A stretch of 64,000 bases of DNA, taken from the NCBI RefSeq assembly GCF_001592735.1, contig NZ_LUKE01000001.1:744001-808000 (forward strand). Reading direction: 5' to 3'. The stretch is from Bdellovibrio bacteriovorus (lineage in GTDB: Bacteria > Bdellovibrionota > Bdellovibrionia > Bdellovibrionales > Bdellovibrionaceae). Below are positions 8,458 to 16,060 of the stretch, one piece after another. Position 1 is the first letter of the stretch; every line of letters begins with the position of its first letter. The notes beneath the pieces were generated by a model. It was not told the origin of the DNA, made no database searches, and saw nothing but the letters and a program-made list of their open reading frames with translations. Made by a program: the position numbers and the translations under genes.

Positions 8458-9309
8458 TTACTGCGTCTGCGCATCCAAGTGATTTTTTAAAACCCCTTGC
8501 ACGGCCTTCACCACATTCGCATTCCCCGCGACGATCGAATTCTTATACGGATGATATTCTTCACCACGATAAGTTTGCACAATGCCCCCCGCCTCACGCA
8601 CGAGTAAGATGCCGGCCGCTGCATCCCATGGCTGAATATTTCTTTCCCAGTAACCATCAAACACGCCACGCGCTACTTGCGCTAAATCATAAGCGGCAGC
8701 CCCTGGTCTGCGAACTCCGCGACACTTGCGAACCATCTCATCAAAGATTTTCAATTGCTCGGCAATCACGTGTTCGTGTTCCGAAACAAAGCCTGTGGCT
8801 AAAAATGATTTATCCAACGAAGAGGCGTTACTGACTTTCAAAGGACGACCATTCACAAACGCCCCTTCACCACGAATCGCGGTGTATGTTTCTTTCAGTA
8901 TTGGCACGTCAATCACGGCCAATTGAATCTGCCCATTGATTTCTAACGCTAAGCTGATGCAGAAAATCGGAAAGCGATGAATATAATTTGTCGTCCCATC
9001 TAAAGGATCCACAATCCAGCGTCCCACTTTTTGTGCGGGCTCTGCCTGGACTTTGGCCCCAGGAGCATGAGATCCCGCGAAGGTTTCCTCGCCCAAGAAC
9101 TCAAACTCCGGAAAATTTTTCTTAAGATGCTCTGCGATGACTCGTTCTGATTCTTTGTCGGCTTCGCTCACTAGACCGGCTTGGAATTTTTCTTCAACAT
9201 GCTCTAAGTTGCCGAAATAATTGAGAAGGACCTCTCTGCCCAGGCTGACGGCTTTGATGGCCTGACCTAAGACCTGCTTCCAATCCCTTGAATTTACGCT
9301 GTTTTCCAC
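8458..9309 (-). CDS. suhB: Inositol-1-monophosphatase family protein (SuhB-like)
   Basis: This is a Mg-dependent, Li-sensitive sugar phosphatase of the inositol monophosphatase family. The 283-residue protein carries both signature metal motifs: GEE at 73-75 and DPLDGTTNY at 101-109, plus the later WDAAAGILLVREAGG. All metal ligands (Glu, Asp, Asp, Asp) are visible. Translation begins at a GTG (9309) with AAAGGA six bases upstream. The physiological substrate could be inositol phosphate, fructose-1,6-bisphosphate or another sugar phosphate; SuhB also acts in rRNA antitermination in E. coli. It converges on the S66 peptidase with a 4-base gap. Confidence 0.88.
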   Translation of the reverse strand: MENSVNSRDWKQVLGQAIKAVSLGREVLLNYFGNLEHVEEKFQAGLVSEADKESERVIAEHLKKNFPEFEFLGEETFAGSHAPGAKVQAEPAQKVGRWIVDPLDGTTNYIHRFPIFCISLALEINGQIQLAVIDVPILKETYTAIRGEGAFVNGRPLKVSNASSLDKSFLATGFVSEHEHVIAEQLKIFDEMVRKCRGVRRPGAAAYDLAQVARGVFDGYWERNIQPWDAAAGILLVREAGGIVQTYRGEEYHPYKNSIVAGNANVVKAVQGVLKNHLDAQTQ

Positions 9310-9430
9310 GGATTTCCTTTCCCGGATGACCTACGTATCATTGACCAGTTCCGGGACTTAAAGCTAACATAAAGAGAGGACCAAAGGAAGGGTCCTTGAG
9401 GGTTGGATATAATCTATGAGGATTGAAAAG

Positions 9431-10264
9431 ATGAGTTCACAAACGGATGCGTTCTTAAAGCTGGGGTTGTTTTTCTTTATTGCTTTGTTGTCGTTTTCTA
9501 TCGGCACCTTTGTCGGAAAGAAGTTCAGTGACAATCAACATCAGCTTGCTGCTTTAGAGCCACAAAAAAATTCTCATGGCGAAGGTCATGGTGATGCTCA
9601 CGCAGAACGTGGTGTCGCTTCGACATCTCCTTCTGAACACCGCTCTGGCGCGATGACTGACGAAGAAATTGCTAAGCTTGCTGAAGAATTCGTTGCTGAC
9701 GATACTGTACCAGCGACAACAACGGCGGGTCATGATGCTCACGGGGCTGCGAAAGACGCGCACGGTGCGCCCGCAGCAGCAACTGATGCTCATGGTACAC
9801 CGGCGGCAGAGGCCCATGGTGCTGTAAAAGCAGAGCCCGCTAAAGATGCTCACGGTGGTGGCCATGCCGAAGCAACCGCTCCGTCACACGCTTCTGAGGC
9901 TGCAAAAAATGTGGCGCAAGGTAAAGCTCCAACAGCTCCCGAAACTCAAGCTCCTGCAAAAAAAGTAATTAAGGAAGAGCGTCTTCCTTCTTCACTTCCT
10001 AAAGATGTAGCTCAATACGCTGTGGGAAAATTCACAGTCCAAGTGGCTGCTTACCCGCAGGAAGCGGAAGCTCAAAAAATGGCTTCAGATTTGAAAACCA
10101 AAGGTTACAGCGCTTTTTATATTCCCGCGAATGTTAAAGGCACAACCTATTACCGTGTAAGTGTCGGTCAGTTTGCGACTCAAAAAGAAGCAACTTCTTA
10201 CCGCGCAGAGTTCTTAGCGAAATCTAAAATGGGTTCCGCAATCGTTCAAAAAATCTCAGAATAG
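9431..10264 (+). CDS. Membrane-anchored SPOR-domain protein with His/Ala repeats
   Basis: The product has a short cytoplasmic start, one transmembrane helix (about KLGLFFFIALLSFSIGTFVG), a long periplasmic linker and a C-terminal SPOR domain (KFTVQVAAYPQEAEAQKMASDL, then TTYYRVSVGQF). SPOR domains bind denuded glycan strands at division septa. The linker holds repeated DAHG or EAHG units over roughly residues 40-160, which is unusual and could bind metal or simply act as a spacer. Two starts are possible: ATG at 9431 with AGGATT upstream (preferred) or ATG at 9416, adding five residues. It is a single gene followed by a hairpin without a T-run. Confidence 0.82.
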   Translation: MSSQTDAFLKLGLFFFIALLSFSIGTFVGKKFSDNQHQLAALEPQKNSHGEGHGDAHAERGVASTSPSEHRSGAMTDEEIAKLAEEFVADDTVPATTTAGHDAHGAAKDAHGAPAAATDAHGTPAAEAHGAVKAEPAKDAHGGGHAEATAPSHASEAAKNVAQGKAPTAPETQAPAKKVIKEERLPSSLPKDVAQYAVGKFTVQVAAYPQEAEAQKMASDLKTKGYSAFYIPANVKGTTYYRVSVGQFATQKEATSYRAEFLAKSKMGSAIVQKISE

Positions 10265-10275
10265 TCTAGCTTCTT

Positions 10276-10296
10276 CCGCCGCAGTTCTTGCGGCGG
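10276..10296 (+). terminator. GC-rich hairpin after the SPOR gene
   Basis: CCGCCGCA and TGCGGCGG form a perfect 8-base stem around GTTCT, 12 bases after the stop codon. There is no T-run, so it may be a weak or Rho-assisted terminator or an mRNA end-protecting stem. Confidence 0.45.
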
Positions 10297-10414
10297 GCCT
10301 TCAGATCCTTTCCAGCTATCTCTTTTTACCGAACGCTCGCTATCGCCGAGCACTACGTGGTCCTAATCCTTTACGGCCATTGTGAGCATCCCTTCAGCAT
10401 GTCAATAATCAGAT

Positions 10415-11137
10415 ATGAGGATTTTTTTCTATCTGACTGTTTCTGTACTTTTCGTTTTGCCTGTCAGTGCGCAAGAAGGCACACCCATTTCAAAAACAAC
10501 ATGGGAATTTGGATTTGAAGGGGGGGCCTCATCCCGACAAATCAAAGCTCAGGATCGTGTCACACAAGGACGTGGAGAGTTTAATTCAGGCGCCCTTCCT
10601 CATAGCACCATCACCTTGGGATACGCATTCACAGAGTCGTTTAAATCCGCAATTCTTGGATCTTTCCAACAAAATGAGTTCCAGGACGTCAGCGAAGCTC
10701 AAGCCACCCAAAGACCCGATGCGACCAACGAATACGAACTGCGTTTACGTCGTTCAATTTCAAATTTAGCCGAGGTGCGCTTCGGATTTGGGTCCCAAAA
10801 GAGATTGTTTTCGCGTGCCGAAAACTTTAATCAATTTGTCTTTGATGATGCCAACGTGATGTTTTGGGGTGTCGGCGTCGAAGGGGCCTTTGTCATCGAC
10901 AACAATATGCTCTTGGGCGCAATGGTCGACTTTAGAAGCTTGGGCTCAAGCAACACCCATGGTTATGCCATTGAAGAAGGATCAGAGGTTAAATCCAGTG
11001 TTTTTGCTAAAAAACGTCTGCACGATCTTTGGTGGATGGCCAAAATATTTTATAACTTCAGCGATCAAAATTCATTACTCGTAAAACAAACAGAAAAACA
11101 AACAGGTATTTCACTTGGAGTGACATATGTTTACTAA
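10415..11137 (+). CDS. Predicted outer-membrane beta-barrel protein
   Basis: The 240-residue product has a signal peptide with likely cleavage at VSAQE (about residue 19). The rest is made of alternating-polarity strands (WEFGFEGGASSRQIKA, STITLGYAFTESFKSAILGS, YELRLRRSISNLAEVRFGFG) and ends with GISLGVTYVY, the aromatic C-terminal signature of barrel proteins recognised by BamA. I recognise no specific family. No strong ribosome-binding site precedes the ATG. The stop overlaps the start of the LamG lipoprotein gene by 11 bases, so the two are probably co-translated surface partners. Confidence 0.65.
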   Translation: MRIFFYLTVSVLFVLPVSAQEGTPISKTTWEFGFEGGASSRQIKAQDRVTQGRGEFNSGALPHSTITLGYAFTESFKSAILGSFQQNEFQDVSEAQATQRPDATNEYELRLRRSISNLAEVRFGFGSQKRLFSRAENFNQFVFDDANVMFWGVGVEGAFVIDNNMLLGAMVDFRSLGSSNTHGYAIEEGSEVKSSVFAKKRLHDLWWMAKIFYNFSDQNSLLVKQTEKQTGISLGVTYVY

Positions 11138-12875
11138 AACATGGTGCGTTTCGGTTCTATGGGGAATTTTTATTCTTAATACTGGCTGCTCCTTGGGTTT
11201 TTTTGCCTCATCGGTGGACAGTAGCTATCAACCGGGACTAGAAGCCCCGGGGGATTTTACAAAAACTTGGACGGTAGGTTCCGGAACTTCGGGTGAATTT
11301 ACTATGGTCGGCGATGCCCTTTCCTACACCGCGAACTCTGCCGAACTTATTCCCATCGGTTCGGACTATAACAATACCGCTATCGGATTTGGTTCCGGCA
11401 CAAAATCAGACACTGACTGGAATGGCACCAATGCACTAGAGTTAAACGCCGCTGGTAAAACTGCTAAGACCGGAACATTTATTTCTCGAGTCTTTGCCGC
11501 AAACTCAAGTCTGAATTGGACAAAGTTAGAATGGATTTCAGGAGTTCCTGCCGGCAAACCTTATCCCAATAATAAAGCCATAGAAACAGCTTATGACGCT
11601 GATAACATCGACATGAGCGGAAATATTTTATTACTGCACATGGATGAAACATCATGGAGTGGCGCTGCGGGTGAGGTGATTGATTCTTCAGGCAATGGTA
11701 ATCACGGCCTGGCGACGGGAGTTAGCACCACTACTAACGGACATTTTGCTCACGCCGGAAATTTCAGTGCTGGCTCCGGACAGTATATTGAAATCGCGGA
11801 TACCGGGAACTTTAATATCACCACCACTTTGACTGTTGAAGCTTGGGTGTATCCGCAATTTATCGCGGGTGACGAAACCAAATATTTCGGCATTGTCACC
11901 AAACGTAATGACTATACCGATTTTAACTTCGCCATCTCTTACATGACTTTTGGTCTTCCTTACCCAACTTTGAATATCGATTTCCGTCAAGAAGACGAAT
12001 CAGACACATCTCGCTTTAACACCGGCATTGCCTTAAATAACAACGAGTGGGCCCACATCGTGATGACTTTTGATCAAGGCGTCACCGGAGAACGCTTAAA
12101 AGTTTATGTCAATGGAGTGCTTGTGACCGGAACGCCAGGATCTGGCGCCGGCGGCACCTTGCACATTAAACCAGGAGCCTTTCCATTAAGAGTGGGAATG
12201 TTAGACAATACATTCACCGAAACTTTTAGAGGAAAAATCGATGAGGTGGCAATGTATAATCGTGTGCTTTCGGAAAGTGAAGTTCAAGCGCGCTATCGCC
12301 GCGGAAGCAATCGTTTAAAATTTCAGGTGCAAACTTGCGCAACGCCGGCGGCCTGCAATGGCACTTTCTTAGGACCTGATGGCACGGCCGCGACTTATTA
12401 CACGGAAGCTGCGCAATACGATATCGCTGCGCTGACCTCAATAAATTTAACAGGCGTTTCAGGCAATAACTTCCGTTACAAAGTGACGATGGAAAATGAT
12501 GAGGGGACGTTAACGCCACTTTTAAAATCTGTGGCCGTAACCCCCGTTACTTACAGTGTCGCTAAACCCAACATTGCCGCGCAAAATGGTGTGACTTATA
12601 AAAAGCTCACTTCTTTTGCCGCAATCACATCGGGAGCAGGTGTCGTAAAGTTTCAATTGGTAAAAGAGGGTTCTGCTTATTATTGGAATGGAACAAGCTG
12701 GGCTTCGGCAACAACCAGCAGTCATACAAACACGGCTTCTGAAATCAATGCCCACATCGCGGCCTTTCCTTCATTCGCCGGAACAGGAAGTTTGCGCTTT
12801 AAAGCCTTTTTTGAATCTGATGACGGGACGGCGAAATCAAGTCTGACTTCCGTCACCGTGGGAGGAGCAAGATAG
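11127..12875 (+). CDS. LamG-domain lipoprotein
   Basis: This is a 582-residue predicted lipoprotein: the signal peptide ends in the lipobox LNTGC (Cys about residue 21). A LamG/concanavalin-like jelly-roll domain lies at about residues 165-400 (ILLLHMDETSW, DSSGNGNHG, TTLTVEAWVYP, EWAHIVMTFDQG, GKIDEVAMYNRVLSESEV), a fold used for binding glycans or cell surfaces. The C-terminal part is strand-rich and unassigned. It starts inside the end of the upstream barrel gene. Its last 23 bases overlap the convergent esterase gene. A surface adhesion or carbohydrate-binding role is inferred. Confidence 0.78.
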   Translation: MFTKTWCVSVLWGIFILNTGCSLGFFASSVDSSYQPGLEAPGDFTKTWTVGSGTSGEFTMVGDALSYTANSAELIPIGSDYNNTAIGFGSGTKSDTDWNGTNALELNAAGKTAKTGTFISRVFAANSSLNWTKLEWISGVPAGKPYPNNKAIETAYDADNIDMSGNILLLHMDETSWSGAAGEVIDSSGNGNHGLATGVSTTTNGHFAHAGNFSAGSGQYIEIADTGNFNITTTLTVEAWVYPQFIAGDETKYFGIVTKRNDYTDFNFAISYMTFGLPYPTLNIDFRQEDESDTSRFNTGIALNNNEWAHIVMTFDQGVTGERLKVYVNGVLVTGTPGSGAGGTLHIKPGAFPLRVGMLDNTFTETFRGKIDEVAMYNRVLSESEVQARYRRGSNRLKFQVQTCATPAACNGTFLGPDGTAATYYTEAAQYDIAALTSINLTGVSGNNFRYKVTMENDEGTLTPLLKSVAVTPVTYSVAKPNIAAQNGVTYKKLTSFAAITSGAGVVKFQLVKEGSAYYWNGTSWASATTSSHTNTASEINAHIAAFPSFAGTGSLRFKAFFESDDGTAKSSLTSVTVGGAR

Positions 12876-13869
12876 ATTTTTCAGTATAAACGCGAACCGT
12901 AAAATTCCACGCCGTTTCACCTTCCATACTGCGCATATCACCGGTGTAGGGATTTAATAAAAACGTATGACCGGGGTTATCCGCGATCCAGGTAGAAACA
13001 TTTTTAAAACCTTTCGCCACTTGCCCAATGCCTTCAGGGCCTAACACCAGCTTGCGATGTTCGTTGGGCGTGATTCCCCCAAATACGGCGGACATCACAA
13101 GGTCCCGAGTCGACTGAAGAATGGCAATATTCCACGTCAGCAATTTATTAAAAACTGATCCCATGCGAGGCGCAATCATGCCGTCATCTAATGAATATTC
13201 AAAACCGGCACGCCCCATATAATTTTTGAAATCTTGATTCATTTGATTTGAAAATTTATGCCAAAAGTTTTTTCCAAAATGAAGACCCGGGCTATCACTT
13301 ATCAAGGTTTTTTGCGCAGTGAAAGGAACATATTCGGCAATATTCTTCGCATGGACAAAAGCTCCAATGGCTCCTGCAGATGCTCCCCACACCACTAAGT
13401 CTTGAACGCTAGAAAATGAAATCAAAGAGTTTCGATAAAGATACTCTAAAGCGAGCACCACATTTTGATAACCATAGTGATAAAGAGGAATTCCTGAACG
13501 ATAGGTTGCGACGTGAAAGTTCGCAAAGACATCTCCGGTACAATAAGGAAAATAAATCATTGAGTGATGCGCCCAAGGATTAGATTCATCTTCCGACGAA
13601 AATAAATCCGCCGTCGGATCGGTGCGCAAGGGTTCAAGTCGCGTTAACGCCGTCTGTCCGTAACAGGAAAGATCATTCCAACAAACGCCACCGGCCATAA
13701 ATTCAACGACCAGCTTGTCTGCATCTTTATAATCTAAAAAGACGCTGTAAGCTTCGCCATTTCCACAAAACGCTCCTGGGATTTCAATCTTTTGCCAAGA
13801 GCGGGCCCAGGCAGAGCTAAAAAATATTAAACTTAGAAAGGATAAAACAATCGATCTCATGCGATTCAT
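12853..13869 (-). CDS. Secreted pectin acetylesterase / Notum-like hydrolase
   Basis: This is an alpha/beta-hydrolase of the pectinacetylesterase-Notum family. A signal peptide (MRSIVLSFLSLIFFSSAWA) starts the product. Family marks are CGNGEAYSVFLDY, the oxyanion segment FMAGGVCWNDLSCYG, the nucleophile motif VVWGASAGAIGAF and ISDSPG with the likely catalytic Asp; a His near DNPGHTFL may complete the triad. Possible starts are ATG 13869 (chosen), ATG 13860 and GTG 13887; none has a strong binding site. The enzyme probably deacylates an esterified polysaccharide or a lipidated protein outside the cytoplasm. It overlaps the convergent LamG gene by 23 bases. Confidence 0.75.
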   Translation of the reverse strand: MNRMRSIVLSFLSLIFFSSAWARSWQKIEIPGAFCGNGEAYSVFLDYKDADKLVVEFMAGGVCWNDLSCYGQTALTRLEPLRTDPTADLFSSEDESNPWAHHSMIYFPYCTGDVFANFHVATYRSGIPLYHYGYQNVVLALEYLYRNSLISFSSVQDLVVWGASAGAIGAFVHAKNIAEYVPFTAQKTLISDSPGLHFGKNFWHKFSNQMNQDFKNYMGRAGFEYSLDDGMIAPRMGSVFNKLLTWNIAILQSTRDLVMSAVFGGITPNEHRKLVLGPEGIGQVAKGFKNVSTWIADNPGHTFLLNPYTGDMRSMEGETAWNFTVRVYTEKSILLLPR

Positions 13870-13944
13870 TGTCGCGCTGAAATCCACAGAGCGGTTGATT
13901 TCGGTTAACTTACAAAAGATTTTCTGCTTAGAGACACTGGACCT

Positions 13945-14529
13945 TTAAAAAATTAAACCCACACCCAGACGGAAGACCGCGCTCCACATCGGATTGGGAT
14001 CAAGGTCTGAACCGGTAAATCCTCGGCCCTCCGCGGCGGCCACAATCAAAAATGCGGGAGTGAGCTTCACGGAATATTCCACGCCCCCCGAAAGCCCCGT
14101 CATAAACGTCCATCTTCCAGTATCAACGCGAGATGTTCCCATAAAAACTGTAGTCACCGTTTCTTGATAAGCTCCCGCAGCGAGCCCACCGTAAAGTTGC
14201 ACCGTGTGAGTATTGTCTCCGAACGTCCAAGCCAAAGCGTGCAGACGAAACCAAGCAAGATATTCCGCATGCTGTCGCTCAAAGGCCGAAGTAGGATTCC
14301 CCGAAGTCTCCGTGAAATACACATGCTCTAGCAGCACACTAAAACGAGAACGCTGATAGCTAATGGCATAGTTCATTGGACTGCGGTTGACCATGTCTTG
14401 ATTGGAAGCCCGCTCATAGCGCATTTCAGAATTCAAAAGATATCCACGCACAACATCAGCACGCGCTTCGCTCAAAAACGAACACAAAGACACCAAAACC
14501 GAAAGTGCAAAGAAAAAGATCAATCTCAT
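13945..14529 (-). CDS. Predicted outer-membrane beta-barrel protein
   Basis: The 194-residue product has a signal peptide cut after SEARA (about residue 24). The remainder consists of short amphipathic strands (YAISYQRSRFSVLLEHVYF, HTVQLYGGLAAGAYQETV, WSAVFRLGVGLIF) with an aromatic C-terminal residue, typical of a small eight-stranded barrel. No specific family is recognised. Its ATG overlaps the stop of the upstream metallopeptidase-like lipoprotein by 4 bases (ATGA), indicating translational coupling and a shared function. Confidence 0.6.
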   Translation of the reverse strand: MRLIFFFALSVLVSLCSFLSEARADVVRGYLLNSEMRYERASNQDMVNRSPMNYAISYQRSRFSVLLEHVYFTETSGNPTSAFERQHAEYLAWFRLHALAWTFGDNTHTVQLYGGLAAGAYQETVTTVFMGTSRVDTGRWTFMTGLSGGVEYSVKLTPAFLIVAAAEGRGFTGSDLDPNPMWSAVFRLGVGLIF

Positions 14530-15875
14530 TGGGTGAGACCTTTAATATCGGGATCTACCCTTGGTCCGATCTCAATTCTCTTTTCATGAAAAGTCCATTG
14601 CCCTTGATTCTCTTGGCATTCAGTGACATTGCGCGACCCACCATTTCTGGAATCATTAATTAAATTTGCGAGATACTGACACTCCTCTTGAGTGGCTAAT
14701 TGGGTATTTTTAGCGAAACTTTCAACAAAAGTTTGTCCCGTGAATATTTTTGTTTCTGATTGCGAAAGCTCTTCACGCAAAGAAGGCAGCATTTTTATGA
14801 TCACCTTCGCCACATCTTTACGAGCTTGTAGAGGTTCAACAGCACGAGCTTTCGCGTACACTTCCGTGTAGACCTTAATAGCGCGAGAAAACTGCGTCCC
14901 TAAAACATAGACATAGCCGCTGATTTGATTGGTAAAATCAAAATTCTTATCACCAGATCTTTCATTATAACGTCTATTAAGTTCACCGCGAATGCTGACG
15001 TCGCTGGATAAAAACGTCTGATTACGTGATACCTTTAAAGTTCTTCCGGTTTCTCCCGGTAACGAGTGCACGATGAAATCAGGATCGCCAGTGTACATCC
15101 ATCCCCAGAAATCCGCCAAGCCTTCGTTCAGACCGCGGGTGATTGCAACGTGATAAAAATAGTTCATCTCACTTGATGAAAGCGTAGGCCCCACCGGCTG
15201 AATGCGCGAGGCTTCAACATCTGAGATTTGACCAAAATCTTCACCAAATGTATCGGCAATCTCTTTGCCATGAACATTCGTCGCGGCATCTTTGATAACC
15301 AACTTATAAAATAAAGAATGGAAATGTTCATGAGCTAAGACTCCGCCGTTAACAGCCAGCGGAAGCTCTTTGCCAGTGTAAGGAACCACCAAAATGGAGT
15401 CCGTTTTTCCTTCGTAAAAAGCATTGTTACGAGTGCTCCCCGCAACGCGAACGGCAATACCCACGTCGCGAGGCCACTTGTTTACGCCTCCCGCACCAAG
15501 CTCTTCATCTAAGGCCGCAAGTTTTTGCATATGAGCATATATAGTGACCATCTGCATGGTGGTTTCGTCGGTGGGAACATAGACCCCATCGCTGTTTAAA
15601 ACAAAACGAGTTTTTGGAGACATGCCTTCTAGGTGATTGTTACGAACTCGCGGCGAAAAGAAGAACTTAACAAACTTACCCGCCAACGTCGAAAGATCGT
15701 CCAGGGCTAAGAGCTCCGTGATCCCCATCGAATAGCTGCCGCCTTCAGAAGGCATTGCCGTCATCACCCGGACATTACCAGATACAGCCTTAATACCCTC
15801 AGTCGAGGGACCACATGCCGTCAATGACATGGAAATCAAAATTGCTGCTGTGATCCGGCTAAAAACGCGCTTCAC
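14526..15875 (-). CDS. Lipoprotein with gluzincin metallopeptidase motifs
   Basis: The product is a 449-residue predicted lipoprotein (lipobox SLTAC, Cys about residue 21). It carries HEHFH within GGVLAHEHFHSLFYK, matching the zinc motif HExxH. A downstream NEGLADFWGW (about residue 246) matches the NExxxD motif that supplies the third zinc ligand in gluzincins such as the M4 and M36 families. Spacing between the motifs is longer than in thermolysin. A GTG start (15875) has GAGAGGA upstream. I do not recognise a defined family. It is coupled to a beta-barrel gene downstream. A cell-surface or periplasmic protease is inferred. Confidence 0.68.
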   Translation of the reverse strand: MKRVFSRITAAILISMSLTACGPSTEGIKAVSGNVRVMTAMPSEGGSYSMGITELLALDDLSTLAGKFVKFFFSPRVRNNHLEGMSPKTRFVLNSDGVYVPTDETTMQMVTIYAHMQKLAALDEELGAGGVNKWPRDVGIAVRVAGSTRNNAFYEGKTDSILVVPYTGKELPLAVNGGVLAHEHFHSLFYKLVIKDAATNVHGKEIADTFGEDFGQISDVEASRIQPVGPTLSSSEMNYFYHVAITRGLNEGLADFWGWMYTGDPDFIVHSLPGETGRTLKVSRNQTFLSSDVSIRGELNRRYNERSGDKNFDFTNQISGYVYVLGTQFSRAIKVYTEVYAKARAVEPLQARKDVAKVIIKMLPSLREELSQSETKIFTGQTFVESFAKNTQLATQEECQYLANLINDSRNGGSRNVTECQENQGQWTFHEKRIEIGPRVDPDIKGLTQ

Positions 15876-16060
15876 AAAGTCCTCTCAACACACTATAAAC
15901 GGGAGTGCTCTCTCATACAGATAACGTAATGCGTTATAGTTGTAATGGAAAATAACGAAAAACTCAATGAAAACTTAGAGATAGACAAAGTTTGTCAGTC
16001 TCACCAAATGTTCGACAGTGCGAGTTTTCGTGGCCTTTTTTTGACCCAAAGGATGCCTGG

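Noticed and set aside
9416-9430. Upstream ATG of the SPOR gene as start
   Set aside because: Its nearest purine-rich site is too far; the ATG at 9431 has a better-placed one, though both remain possible.
15992-16060. Extended start of uvrD
   Set aside because: The added 23 residues do not resemble the family and the AGGA at 16050 serves the ATG at 16061.
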